Positions 1-7,420 of a DNA stretch of 64,000 bases are shown here, piece after piece (position 1 is the stretch's first letter; the number at the start of each line of letters is the position of its first letter). The stretch comes from JBGSUZ01 sp043770095 (GTDB taxonomy: Bacteria; Bacillota; Clostridia; Peptostreptococcales; Acidaminobacteraceae): positions 129,624 through 193,623 of the forward strand of contig JAYVIR010000081.1 of assembly GCA_043770095.1 (NCBI GenBank), given 5' to 3'. The translations under genes were made by a program, and so were the position numbers. A model generated the notes under the pieces. That model was not told where the DNA came from, did no database searches, and saw only the letters and a list, made by a program, of their open reading frames with translations.

Positions 1-1
1 T

Positions 2-118
2 TTGGTGAACCCTTATTATTTGATGACAACCGCCGAATTGTACAAAGTGCTTAGAACGAATGCCATTGAAAAAGGCTTCTGCAGCGCAGCAGATCTTAAT
101 CTGCCAGAAGTTTTCTAA
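2..118 (+). CDS. C-terminal end of an unidentified protein (partial)
   Basis: An open frame enters from the left edge and stops with TAA at 116-118, giving 38 visible residues that end in LPEVF. It converges on the M42 peptidase gene 25 bp away. The fragment shows no motif I recognise, and I make no functional call. Only the 3' end is in the window, so start, length and operon context are unknown. Confidence 0.5.
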   Translation: MVNPYYLMTTAELYKVLRTNAIEKGFCSAADLNLPEVF

Positions 119-143
119 ATGACCACCTATATAAAGAAGTCTC

Positions 144-1208
144 TTAAAAGTCAGCCAGCACTTCATCATTTAACGCTTGAATAATGGCGACTGCCCAATC
201 AAAGGCACTGACATAATCTTTATACGAAATGATCCCATATTGCGTGTGGGCATAGCGAACAGGTACCCCTATGACAATTGAGGGAATGCCTTGTTCTGAC
301 ATATGATACACGCCACCATTGGTACCACCGCCTGTACGAACGGCATCTTGAAAAAGGATGCCGTTTTCTTTTGCAATGCGTCTGGCAAAACGCACCATTT
401 CTGGATTGGTAATCATGGAATTGTCCCGATGTCTGATCTGCGCCCCAAGCCCAATGCCGCCTTGAACTTCAGCAGGATCCGTAAAATTATCGTCCGCTGG
501 CGTACCTTCAAAGACAATGGCGATTGTCGGCTTTAGCTCAGAAGCTGCCACTCTTGCACCTCTTGTGCCAACTTCTTCTTGGCTGGTGAGAGACCCCGCC
601 AGCTCAACTTCAAGCTCTGTGTCTTTAAAGTAATTCATCAAATCCATGACAAGTGCACAGCCAATTCGGTTGTCAAACGCTTTTGCCATCAATTTATCTG
701 GCGTCAGTCTCTCGAAGGTCACATCCGGAACTACGGGTGCGCCAACTTCCAGACCGAAAACTTCCACCACTTCTTCGCGGGACACTGCCCCAATATCGAT
801 TAAAAGCTTCTCCATGGAAACCTTTTGATTTTTTTCCTCTTCCGTCATGAAATGCGGTGGTTTCGATGCAAAAACGCCTGTCACCCACCCTTTTTTCTCC
901 GTAAACACGCGCACCTTTTGAGTTGGAATGTTTCTCGAATCCCAAGAGCCGATCGGCACAATTTTCATGAGGCCTTTTGAGGTAATCGCCTGAACCATGA
1001 ACCCTAATTCATCGGTATGCCCGTCCAGCAGCAACAGTGGTTTTCCAACATTCACCCTTTGGCGAATATAAGCATTTCCCAGTCCGCCTTTTTCAAAGGT
1101 CAATTTTTCTAGGTCGATAAACGATTTGGCAACTTGAATGACCTCTTTTTCAAAACCTGAAATGCCATTTGCATTCGTGAGCGCTTCAATGAGTTTGATG
1201 CTATCCAT
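144..1208 (-). CDS. M42 family metallopeptidase (aminopeptidase/deblocking type)
   Basis: A cytoplasmic di-metal aminopeptidase of family M42, 354 residues and full length. Visible metal and catalytic signatures are HTDELG (His64, Asp66), KAFDNRIG (bridging Asp about 179), SQEEVGTRG (Glu-Glu about 212-213), a GTPADD Asp, and a late YAHTQYG His. Family members trim N-terminal residues from short peptides; some are annotated as endoglucanases, but the motif set is a peptidase one. The ATG start follows GGGAGG at good spacing. The gene is monocistronic here: the gene to its left is convergent and the GNAT gene to its right is divergent. A 46-bp dyad lies just upstream, suggesting specific control. 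Substrate cannot be told from sequence. Confidence 0.9.
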   Translation of the reverse strand: MDSIKLIEALTNANGISGFEKEVIQVAKSFIDLEKLTFEKGGLGNAYIRQRVNVGKPLLLLDGHTDELGFMVQAITSKGLMKIVPIGSWDSRNIPTQKVRVFTEKKGWVTGVFASKPPHFMTEEEKNQKVSMEKLLIDIGAVSREEVVEVFGLEVGAPVVPDVTFERLTPDKLMAKAFDNRIGCALVMDLMNYFKDTELEVELAGSLTSQEEVGTRGARVAASELKPTIAIVFEGTPADDNFTDPAEVQGGIGLGAQIRHRDNSMITNPEMVRFARRIAKENGILFQDAVRTGGGTNGGVYHMSEQGIPSIVIGVPVRYAHTQYGIISYKDYVSAFDWAVAIIQALNDEVLADF

Positions 1209-1231
1209 TGCTATACCTCCCTCTAAAATAA

Positions 1232-1277
1232 CTAAAACACAATTTACTTAATCGTATCATAGTAAATCGTGTTTTAG
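1232..1277 (-). promoter_or_regulatory. Large dyad upstream of the M42 peptidase gene
   Basis: Arms CTAAAACACAATTTAC (1232-1247) and GTAAATCGTGTTTTAG (1262-1277) are reverse complements at 15 of 16 positions, separated by 14 bp. The dyad starts 24 bp upstream of the peptidase ATG. It has no T-run, so it is not a terminator. A TATGAT-like element sits in the spacer on the minus strand, fitting an operator that covers the promoter. The regulator is unknown. Confidence 0.5.
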
Positions 1278-1311
1278 TAGTTCCTTTAATATAGTTACAA
1301 TTAGATTAAAA

Positions 1312-1353
1312 CTGACAACTTCTTGTTTACAAATAAGTTGTCAGGTGTATAAT
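1312..1353 (+). promoter_or_regulatory. Promoter with a perfect 10-bp dyad flanking the -35, upstream of the GNAT gene
   Basis: A -10 TATAAT (1348-1353) lies 16 bp after a -35-like TTTACA (1326-1331). Perfect arms CTGACAACTT (1312-1321) and AAGTTGTCAG (1335-1344), 13 bp apart, bracket the -35. The geometry suits a repressor or activator dimer on this promoter. The regulator is unknown. Confidence 0.55.
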
Positions 1354-1387
1354 ACTAATATGGAACACCCTATACTAAGGAGGTCAC

Positions 1388-2122
1388 ATGATGATCTTAA
1401 AAACTGGACAACTCAAACGGAAAGATTCAAACAAACTTATTCTTGAACCTTATCAAATTAAACTAATCGGCGAATCAGAACTAACTGAAGTTCAATCGCT
1501 TCAACAATTTGTCTACAATAAATTACCCAATAAAGACGTACTTTCAACTGACTCTTATGAAGTCATGATGCAGGATTTAGAAGCTGGTGGCATGATCCTA
1601 GGCGTTTATAATAGCAAAAACGAACTCATCGCCTATCGATTTGTTACTTTCCCGAAAAATCAAGAAAGTAACTTGGGAAAAGACCTGCATTTGTCACCCC
1701 AGTCGCTACAGCGTGTTGCCCATTTGGAAACGACGCTCGTTCACCCTGATTATCGGGGTAATAAACTTCAAAGCGATACACTTGGCATTGCGCTCCCAAT
1801 CATCGCGCAAAAAGGCTATCAACACGTTATGTGTACCGTCTCGCCGGTGAACCCGTTTAGTTTATACAATGTCATGTCTCATGGGCTTAAAATTAAGGCG
1901 CTCAAACGTAAATACGGTACGCCAGAAGGAAATCCTGGTCTTTGGCGTTTTATTCTGCACAAGGATTTGGACGTTGCACCCAACTTTAAAATCGACAATT
2001 GCTTTAACATCAACCTAAACGCACTTGAAGTTCAGAGCGAACTGATTAATGAGGGTTTTGTCGGAACCTCTCTCAACAGAGAAACATCATCGCTGCAATA
2101 TGTTAAATTTGCGACGGTGTAG
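1388..2122 (+). CDS. GNAT-superfamily acyltransferase of unknown substrate
   Basis: A 244-residue protein with a GNAT-like core. The strand HLETTLVHPDYRGNKL (about residues 114-129) matches GNAT motif A, where the R-G-N-K loop binds the acyl-CoA pyrophosphate; VSPVNPFSLYNVMSHGLK resembles the following motif B. It is longer than the usual 150-180 residue N-acetyltransferase, with an extra 50-residue C-terminal part. Start is ATG at 1388 after AAGGAGG (ATG at 1391 is also possible). The gene stands alone behind a promoter bracketed by a perfect dyad. Substrate not recognisable; an acyl-homoserine-lactone-synthase-like role was considered but nothing specific supports it. Confidence 0.75.
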   Translation: MMILKTGQLKRKDSNKLILEPYQIKLIGESELTEVQSLQQFVYNKLPNKDVLSTDSYEVMMQDLEAGGMILGVYNSKNELIAYRFVTFPKNQESNLGKDLHLSPQSLQRVAHLETTLVHPDYRGNKLQSDTLGIALPIIAQKGYQHVMCTVSPVNPFSLYNVMSHGLKIKALKRKYGTPEGNPGLWRFILHKDLDVAPNFKIDNCFNINLNALEVQSELINEGFVGTSLNRETSSLQYVKFATV

Positions 2123-2250
2123 GTGAGAGCAATAACATATTAGTGATCATTAATTTCACTGCACATGCATTCTTAGAAAAATGTATAACCAAATCATATT
2201 TGGGTATACATACAGTGAGTACTTCACTCGGAAAAAAGGAGGAACTCATT

Positions 2251-2403
2251 ATGGGTTTATTAAGATGGATCGGTGGCGTAATTGTTTTATTTTGGTTACT
2301 CGGATTTTTACTTCAAATTGGTGGCGGTATGATCCACATACTTTTAGTATTTGCAGTACTTGTATTCCTATCGGATTTGATTTTCGGTCGACGAGGAAAC
2401 TAG
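2251..2403 (+). CDS. Lmo0937-family small membrane protein
   Basis: A 50-residue protein with two hydrophobic helices (about residues 6-24 and 27-44) and a basic end GRRGN, matching the small Lmo0937/DUF5670 membrane protein family. Function in that family is unknown; some members are stress-associated. The start is the ATG at 2251, directly after AAAGGAGG; an upstream in-frame ATG would add 36 polar residues with no ribosome binding site. It is followed closely by a strong terminator. Confidence 0.75.
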   Translation: MGLLRWIGGVIVLFWLLGFLLQIGGGMIHILLVFAVLVFLSDLIFGRRGN

Positions 2404-2427
2404 ATTAATTATATCGAAAAAATAAAA

Positions 2428-2466
2428 AAAGGACTAAACCGTTTGATGGGTTTAGTCCTTTTTTTA
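2428..2466. terminator. Bidirectional intrinsic terminator
   Basis: A 13-bp stem, AAAGGACTAAACC/GGTTTAGTCCTTT, with an 8-nt loop and A/T runs on both sides. It sits between the convergent small membrane protein gene and the GAF-domain gene and can serve both. Confidence 0.9.
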
Positions 2467-2467
2467 T

Positions 2468-3025
2468 TTAAAATCCAATATTACACTGAAGCACTCGCGT
2501 AGGGCTCTTCGACACATCATAAGCCCCTTGAACACGTTTCCAGTCGATGTGGGCTTCTAATAACGCCACGACCGTTTCTAGACCCGCTTGATCCTCGGCG
2601 TCAAAGCGTTCAAGCACAGGACTATCCACATCTAGTACCGCTACCACATGCCCCTCAGAATGAATTGGAAGCACAATCTCCGAATTAGAAGCGCCATCAC
2701 AGGCAATATGCCCGGGAAATGCATGCACGTCCAACACCAACTGAACCTCGTCCTCTTTCCACGCAGTACCGCAAACACCCATTCCATGAGCAATTGTCAC
2801 GCAAGCTGGTTTTCCCTGAAAAGGTGCAAGCAGCAAATGCTCCCCACAAACCACATAAAATCCAGCCCAATTGATAGTCGGCAGATACTGCCAGAGCAGT
2901 GCAGAAGCATTTGATAAATTTGGCAACCATTCATTTTCTGCCATGAGTATGCCTTTTAAATGAATGGCTAAGTCGCTGTAAAGTTCAGCTTTGGTATCGT
3001 ATGGCGTTACTTCGATTGCTTGCAT
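2468..3025 (-). CDS. GAF-domain free methionine-(R)-sulfoxide reductase
   Basis: Reduces free methionine-R-sulfoxide, a cytosolic antioxidant repair enzyme. The 185-residue protein is one GAF domain with the three family cysteines visible: GKPAC (Cys75), GMGVCGTA (Cys85) and GHIACDGASNSEIVLP (Cys109). Start chosen at ATG 3025: a GGATGG element lies about 8 nt upstream, and the resulting length fits the family. Longer in-frame versions begin in non-conserved sequence. It ends against a shared terminator. The nearest neighbour is the TasA-like locus transcribed away from it, so no functional link is evident. Confidence 0.9.
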   Translation of the reverse strand: MQAIEVTPYDTKAELYSDLAIHLKGILMAENEWLPNLSNASALLWQYLPTINWAGFYVVCGEHLLLAPFQGKPACVTIAHGMGVCGTAWKEDEVQLVLDVHAFPGHIACDGASNSEIVLPIHSEGHVVAVLDVDSPVLERFDAEDQAGLETVVALLEAHIDWKRVQGAYDVSKSPTRVLQCNIGF

Positions 3026-3134
3026 GTGCAGATCCATCCTTTTGAAGTTTATTTTAGTTTGATTGTAGTTGATGGGGCAGGTGAGGTCAAGGTTTAGATT
3101 GATAATTCGAATATCAAATGCTTTAATCAGCACA

Positions 3135-3165
3135 TACTACTCTGGTATTACATAAAATCACCCTT
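3135..3165 (+). promoter_or_regulatory. Predicted response-regulator dyad (copy 1) of the TasA-like regulon
   Basis: TACTAC (3135-3140)-TCTG-GTATTA (3145-3150) is an imperfect dyad (5 of 6 arm positions), followed after 4 bp by AAATCACCCTT (3155-3165). The same layout occurs at 13225-13255 and, on the minus strand, at 6208-6236. It ends 99 bp before the ATG at 3249. Confidence 0.6.
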
Positions 3166-3248
3166 GGGGGTGTTTTGGGCACGCTCTAATCTTGTTAAGA
3201 TGATGGCAGAAGTTAAACACATACTCAACTAAATGGAGGCTACTAAAA

Positions 3249-3803
3249 ATGATGAAAAGAAAATTTATTGCCGGTGCAGTTGCTGTATCAATCATGATGA
3301 TGGGTGCTGGTTACGCTGCTTGGACACAAAACTTTACAGTGACAAATACCGTTAATACGGGTCAATTGGCGTTTAATGCTGAACTAGTTAAACCAGAACC
3401 ACCTAAGTATGCTACAATTACTTTCACCGACGAAAAAGCCTCACCTAGTGAAGGTATAATGGCATTAAAATTTGATAAAGTTTATCCAGATTCAACATTT
3501 ATGTACTCTGTCACAGTTACAGATGCAAGTACTGTAGGCGTTAAATATGTTTTAAGCGCTAGCAATATTGATCCTAAATACTGTGAACAAATGTACCAAA
3601 TTGAAGGTTTAACGGAGTTTGTTTCTCTTAAGCAACTCAACGAAACTTTAGCTGTAATGTATAATCAAGAGAATTTAAAGAAAGCATTTAACATCAACGT
3701 TAGAACTAATTTCCTAAAAACTGCTACTGAAAGCGAACTCCCTGAAAATAACCCTATCACGCAAACATTAACATTAAACGGTTCTCAGTTTAACGCTAAC
3801 TAA
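3249..3803 (+). CDS. TasA/CalY-like secreted protein with SipW-type signal peptide
   Basis: A 184-residue exported protein. The N-terminus has a short basic region, a hydrophobic core and the cleavage-region motif GAGYAAWTQNF, followed by the family's N-T-V-N-T-G strand, typical of substrates of SipW-like signal peptidases (TasA/CalY group). The mature part keeps the YPDSTFMYSVTV segment that aligns with the YPG...Y.V.V strand of its neighbours, but the usual N.GT.PI motif is altered to DASTVGVK. Strong GGAGG ribosome binding site. It is a single gene with its own copy of the dyad upstream and a terminator downstream, and it faces the main gene cluster. Likely a surface or matrix fibre subunit; the role is inferred. 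Confidence 0.75.
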   Translation: MMKRKFIAGAVAVSIMMMGAGYAAWTQNFTVTNTVNTGQLAFNAELVKPEPPKYATITFTDEKASPSEGIMALKFDKVYPDSTFMYSVTVTDASTVGVKYVLSASNIDPKYCEQMYQIEGLTEFVSLKQLNETLAVMYNQENLKKAFNINVRTNFLKTATESELPENNPITQTLTLNGSQFNAN

Positions 3804-3818
3804 TCTTAATCCCTTATA

Positions 3819-3862
3819 AATAAGAGACGCTCTCAGTAACATGAGAGCGTCTCTTATTTATT
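3819..3862. terminator. Bidirectional intrinsic terminator
   Basis: A 17-bp perfect stem, arms AATAAGAGACGCTCTCA (3819-3835) and its complement (3842-3858), lies between two convergent genes of the TasA-like locus. Confidence 0.9.
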
Positions 3863-3881
3863 GTCTTTTTTACCGTTTGCG

Positions 3882-4763
3882 TTATGGCCTCCCTTGAGTA
3901 ATTGGAAAAGAAGAATTGAACCCAAGTTTAATACCCTCTAACGATTTTGTTTGACCTTGCCAGTCTACCGTTCTTGGCAAGTCGTTTGAAATAGATACTT
4001 TTACAATCAGTTTTGCTTTTTTTCCAGGTTCAACAATCATCTTTTTGTTCATCAGTTCAACGTCAATATAGGTATCCGTTATCATTTGATTAAACATTTC
4101 GTCGTATGTGCCTTTCAGTGCTTTGTTTTGGCACTGATCAGACACGTAAACTGCTAAATTTCCAGAATTGAGTACCTCTACTTCAAAATAAGCCACGGTT
4201 CCCGGTGCCCAAACCTTAAGCGCAAATTGAAGTGCATTTTGACCTTTTACCTCTACCAAATACCCAGATGGATCCTCTTTGGATTCACTCCCCTCAGTTG
4301 CACCGCTACCACTTCCCTCTTTCGGCTGCTCTGTTGTGTCTGTTGTTTTTGTTGTTTCCACATAAGTCGTACCACCCGTGTCAGAGGGCTTTGTTGCCTG
4401 TTTATCACCTATAGGTTCAATAGGTTCCGTTTGGATTGGTTGAACCGTCTCTTCTTTTGAACCATCTAAAATGGCATCCGCAGGCTGATCCGCTACCGGA
4501 TTTCCACCCATATCCGCTTGATCCGAATGAGGCAGTTTTTCCTCTGCTATGCCAAAAATTTTAATCAGATCTGGTCTATTGACCAGATCTGACATTTTAA
4601 ATTGTTTGGCTTCAAGTATTTGAATATTGGCAGCATCAATCACCGCGTTTGTGGGTGGGGCTACATAGTATGCATAACCAACGCCCATGAACATAAGAAT
4701 CATGACAAAGACCAGAAAAAACTGTCTTATTCTATGTCTATTTTTTCTTGATGAAAACTCCAT
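3882..4763 (-). CDS. Membrane-anchored or secreted protein with Thr/Glu-rich linker, TasA-locus associated
   Basis: A 293-residue protein. An N-terminal hydrophobic segment (about residues 14-33) ends in MGVGYAYY, resembling the GVGYAAW signal of its neighbours. A low-complexity linker rich in Thr, Pro, Glu, Ser and Gly follows (about 80-165). A C-terminal domain (about 170-293) carries AYFEVEVLNSGNLAVYV, the same strand pattern as Y.V.V.N.GT.PI in the TasA-like proteins. It is the last gene of the minus-strand series, 79 bp after the preceding gene. A tethered or linker-bearing accessory subunit (anchor or tip) is plausible. No database family recognised with confidence. Confidence 0.6.
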   Translation of the reverse strand: MEFSSRKNRHRIRQFFLVFVMILMFMGVGYAYYVAPPTNAVIDAANIQILEAKQFKMSDLVNRPDLIKIFGIAEEKLPHSDQADMGGNPVADQPADAILDGSKEETVQPIQTEPIEPIGDKQATKPSDTGGTTYVETTKTTDTTEQPKEGSGSGATEGSESKEDPSGYLVEVKGQNALQFALKVWAPGTVAYFEVEVLNSGNLAVYVSDQCQNKALKGTYDEMFNQMITDTYIDVELMNKKMIVEPGKKAKLIVKVSISNDLPRTVDWQGQTKSLEGIKLGFNSSFPITQGRP

Positions 4764-4842
4764 TTATTAACACCTACTTTTTTAAAACCAATTTTTCTTT
4801 TGTTTTAATTGAGCTTAATTTAATTCAACTGATAATAAAGAA

Positions 4843-5484
4843 CTATTTTGTATCTTGAACCACTGGGTAATAGGTTTCAAATACCAAGTTTTGGTTTTCA
4901 ACTTTCATGATTTCGTTGCCCACTTTAATTTCTGCAGGCATGTCGTGATTAAAGGTAACTTGCATTGGCATCCAATATATCCAATGACTAAAAGAAAACC
5001 AACCATACTCTTTCCATTTAAGGTAATCCCCTGGTTCGATTGTACGTGGAAATCGATAATTTTTATCTGCAGTCCCTGGCAAGAAACGCACATAGTTTTG
5101 GTCAATTAAAGCCTGTGCAAGTGGCGTCATGCCTTTAACAACAATTTTTTCTGCTCTGACAGGAACGGTGCCATAGTTTTTCACATTGATCCAGTACGAT
5201 GCTCTTAAACCTGGAAAGGCATTGCCAATTTCCAAATTGATTTTCTCATCGCCTTCTTTAAAAGATGTCCATTTTGCAGAAACGTCACTAATATTTCTAA
5301 CCTCATATCCTGTTGAATCAATTGCCTCTAACTTAGGTTGTGTAGCGCGCTCTATGCCCACTTTGAGCTCACCGGTATTTACCGTATTGGTTACTGTAAA
5401 ACTCTGTGTCCAAGCAGCATAGCCAACGCCCACGCACAATAAAGCCCCCACTAAAACACCAGATAAAAGTTTAATCTTTTTCAT
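4843..5484 (-). CDS. TasA/CalY-like secreted protein with SipW-type signal peptide
   Basis: A 213-residue exported protein. The signal peptide ends in GVGYAAWTQSFTV followed by N-T-V-N-T-G, nearly identical to the other paralogs in this locus. The mature domain shows NAFPGLRASYWINVKNYGTVPVR, the conserved PG...Y...V.N.GT.P pattern of TasA-like beta-sandwich proteins. It starts 21 bp after the preceding TasA-like gene and has a TGGAGG ribosome binding site, so the two are co-transcribed. Predicted substrate of the SipW-like peptidase encoded 3 kb upstream. Confidence 0.75.
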   Translation of the reverse strand: MKKIKLLSGVLVGALLCVGVGYAAWTQSFTVTNTVNTGELKVGIERATQPKLEAIDSTGYEVRNISDVSAKWTSFKEGDEKINLEIGNAFPGLRASYWINVKNYGTVPVRAEKIVVKGMTPLAQALIDQNYVRFLPGTADKNYRFPRTIEPGDYLKWKEYGWFSFSHWIYWMPMQVTFNHDMPAEIKVGNEIMKVENQNLVFETYYPVVQDTK

Positions 5485-5505
5485 TTGTTAGCCTCCATTA
5501 GAAAT

Positions 5506-6120
5506 TTATTTCCCAATATTCTGTTCAAAATTAAAGTTAATCTCATATTTAAGACCCGTTAAGTTTTCGGTTGAATCGTTATCATGCTGTTTTTTAGTCT
5601 CATCATCGAAGTAGGTTACAGTGTTTTCCATATTACTTTCCACTTGCAGCTTAACCACCATTTTTTTCGTTTCGCCAGGCATAATCACGTTTTCAAGCGC
5701 TTCACCGCTGTAAGTGATGTTAATTTTATCGCGATTATCTAGCTCTCTTGAAATCTCATTAAGACCTTTGAATTTAAAATCAGAGGCATTCATTTTAATC
5801 GGCAGTGTGCCATCGTTTAAAACTTCAACCTCATAGATGGCACGAACCCCAGGATACGCCGCATCAAGCATCAATGTGACACCTTCAGCACCCTTCTCAA
5901 ACTGACTGTTTGCCGTTGCGTAAGACTGATCCATATACGAGATGCTAGAACCTACCTGTGCCTCAACTTTCTGAACTTTAATTGTCTCAATGCCTAAGTG
6001 CAGCTTCCCCGTTTCAACCATCGTACTCACTGTAAAGTTTTGCGTCCAAGCTGCATAGCCGCTACCCATCATCATAATGCTTAGCGCAAGAGCACCTGCC
6101 AAATATTTCTTTTGTTTCAT
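5506..6120 (-). CDS. TasA/CalY-like secreted protein with SipW-type signal peptide
   Basis: A 204-residue exported protein from the ATG at 6120, chosen because GGGAGGTG lies just upstream; a longer frame to 6165 would place a charged segment before the signal peptide. Signal peptide AGALALSIMMMGSGYAAW, then QNFTVSTMVETG. The mature domain carries AAYPGVRAIYEVEVLNDGTLPIKM, the best match in this locus to the PG...N.GT.PI strand pair of the TasA family. It is first in a three-gene transcription unit and is preceded by a dyad 101 bp upstream. Probable matrix or surface fibre subunit. Confidence 0.78.
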   Translation of the reverse strand: MKQKKYLAGALALSIMMMGSGYAAWTQNFTVSTMVETGKLHLGIETIKVQKVEAQVGSSISYMDQSYATANSQFEKGAEGVTLMLDAAYPGVRAIYEVEVLNDGTLPIKMNASDFKFKGLNEISRELDNRDKINITYSGEALENVIMPGETKKMVVKLQVESNMENTVTYFDDETKKQHDNDSTENLTGLKYEINFNFEQNIGK

Positions 6121-6207
6121 TACTTCACCTCCCTCATTAGATTCTTTTTTGATTCCTCGAACCATCTTAAGTCTAACAAATTCAATGTTTATAGCACACC
6201 TTCCAAC

Positions 6208-6236
6208 GGAGCATTTTGTGTACTACCCAAGTAGTA
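6208..6236 (-). promoter_or_regulatory. Predicted response-regulator dyad (copy 2) of the TasA-like regulon
   Basis: A perfect TACTAC-N4-GTAGTA dyad at 6221-6236. Read on the minus strand it is followed after 4 bp by AAATGCTCC, at the spacing where copies 1 and 3 have AAATCACCC. It lies about 100 bp before the start at 6120, inside the gap that separates the upstream operon from this transcription unit. Confidence 0.65.
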
Positions 6237-6258
6237 TTTTCCAAACAATCACGCATGA

Positions 6259-7404
6259 TTACTGCTCCGTTTTGAATTTTTCAAAATAGACTTTGACTTC
6301 AAATGACGCTTCTCTTAAAAGTGCCAATAATCTTTTTTGTTCTTGCATCTCTTTCTGTGCGGATCCAATTTGCTCAAGTACTTGATTTACCGCTTGCTTT
6401 TTAGCCGCAATTTCTGAATTGATTTTAGCCTGCTCCGTTTTAACGGCCGCTTGTCTTGAGCGAATCTCGGCGCGTTTTGCATTTATGGTGCTCAACCGCT
6501 TCGCCCGAGCTTGTCTTGCAAGTGCCGCCTTCTTATTGGAAGCCGCTTGAGCTGCTTTTAAAGTTGCTTCGTCAGATTTAACCCCGCCGCCAGCGACAAC
6601 CGTTGTTGTGTTGTCCAAGTCTTGATCTCCGCCTCCATCTTCCGCTACAATGCTATCTTCCACCTTGCTGTCTTCCTCTGCTAAATTTGTAAGATCAGAT
6701 TCCAAACCACTTTTTCGGCTGTCTAAATCAGAAATACAAGAGAGCAGATTGTCTTTTTGAGCTTCTAGAGAAATAATTTGCATGTCGATGATACGCATCT
6801 TCTCTAAATATTTCTGAACATTTGAAATGGATTTTAAAGTAATTTGACAGGTTTCCTCAAATTTATAATAATCATTAGATACTTGAGCATTCAAATCTAG
6901 TACATCCTTAAGGCCTTTTGGTTCAATTCTAATTTTCTTTTGTCCTGGATAAAGCACTTCATTCACTTTTTCAGCAGACAAATAACTTTTGCTCTGCGTT
7001 AAGCTACTCTCCAAACCCGACACTGGTTCAAATCGGAATAATTCTTGAGAGTCTTGTGACAAAATTCCTCTGATCCCCATATCGCTTATAATGCTTAAGT
7101 CACCTTTGGGCACGATTTCAATCTTTGAAATAATGCCCGGAAGCGTGCCTGTATTGGTAAATGTGATCTGGTGGGTTAGCTCTTCTGGTACTGGTATTGA
7201 AAAGACCTGATAATCCCCACTTTGCAACTTCTCGTAGTTAAGCATTGAGTCTTCCGATGCGCCTGTCACTTCACTCTTAATTTCAAAATTATATAAATTG
7301 ACCATACTGGAAATGCTAAAATCACCATTCCAATTTGCATAAACAGCACCCATAAAGGTAACCGCCAGTACAGATGAGCAAAGAATAATTTTTATTTTTT
7401 TCAT
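6259..7404 (-). CDS. Secreted TasA-like N-terminal domain with long C-terminal coiled coil
   Basis: A 381-residue exported protein from the ATG at 7404, which follows AAGGGGTG. The signal peptide ends in GAVYANWNGDFSISSMVN, a divergent form of the locus signature. The N-terminal domain has HQITFTNTGTLPGIIS, the N-T-G-T-L-P strand of the TasA-like fold. Residues about 195-370 are a predicted coiled coil: a first heptad-rich segment, an acidic and glycine-rich break, then an Ala/Lys/Gln-rich segment. This makes it a candidate stalk or adaptor in the extracellular structure. It sits 16 bp after the DUF5305-like gene in the same operon. Function inferred only. Confidence 0.65.
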   Translation of the reverse strand: MKKIKIILCSSVLAVTFMGAVYANWNGDFSISSMVNLYNFEIKSEVTGASEDSMLNYEKLQSGDYQVFSIPVPEELTHQITFTNTGTLPGIISKIEIVPKGDLSIISDMGIRGILSQDSQELFRFEPVSGLESSLTQSKSYLSAEKVNEVLYPGQKKIRIEPKGLKDVLDLNAQVSNDYYKFEETCQITLKSISNVQKYLEKMRIIDMQIISLEAQKDNLLSCISDLDSRKSGLESDLTNLAEEDSKVEDSIVAEDGGGDQDLDNTTTVVAGGGVKSDEATLKAAQAASNKKAALARQARAKRLSTINAKRAEIRSRQAAVKTEQAKINSEIAAKKQAVNQVLEQIGSAQKEMQEQKRLLALLREASFEVKVYFEKFKTEQ

Positions 7405-7420
7405 GCGACACCCCTTTTGG

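Noticed and set aside
144..1208. Endoglucanase, a common label for this family
   Set aside because: All visible residues are the M42 di-metal peptidase set; nothing glycosidase-like is seen.
3159..3172. CACCC-TT-GGGGGTG near the first TasA-like gene looks like a CsoR-type site
   Set aside because: The equivalent position in copy 3 reads CACCCTTAGGTAG, so the G-run is not conserved; it fits better as part of the shared AAATCACCCTT promoter element.
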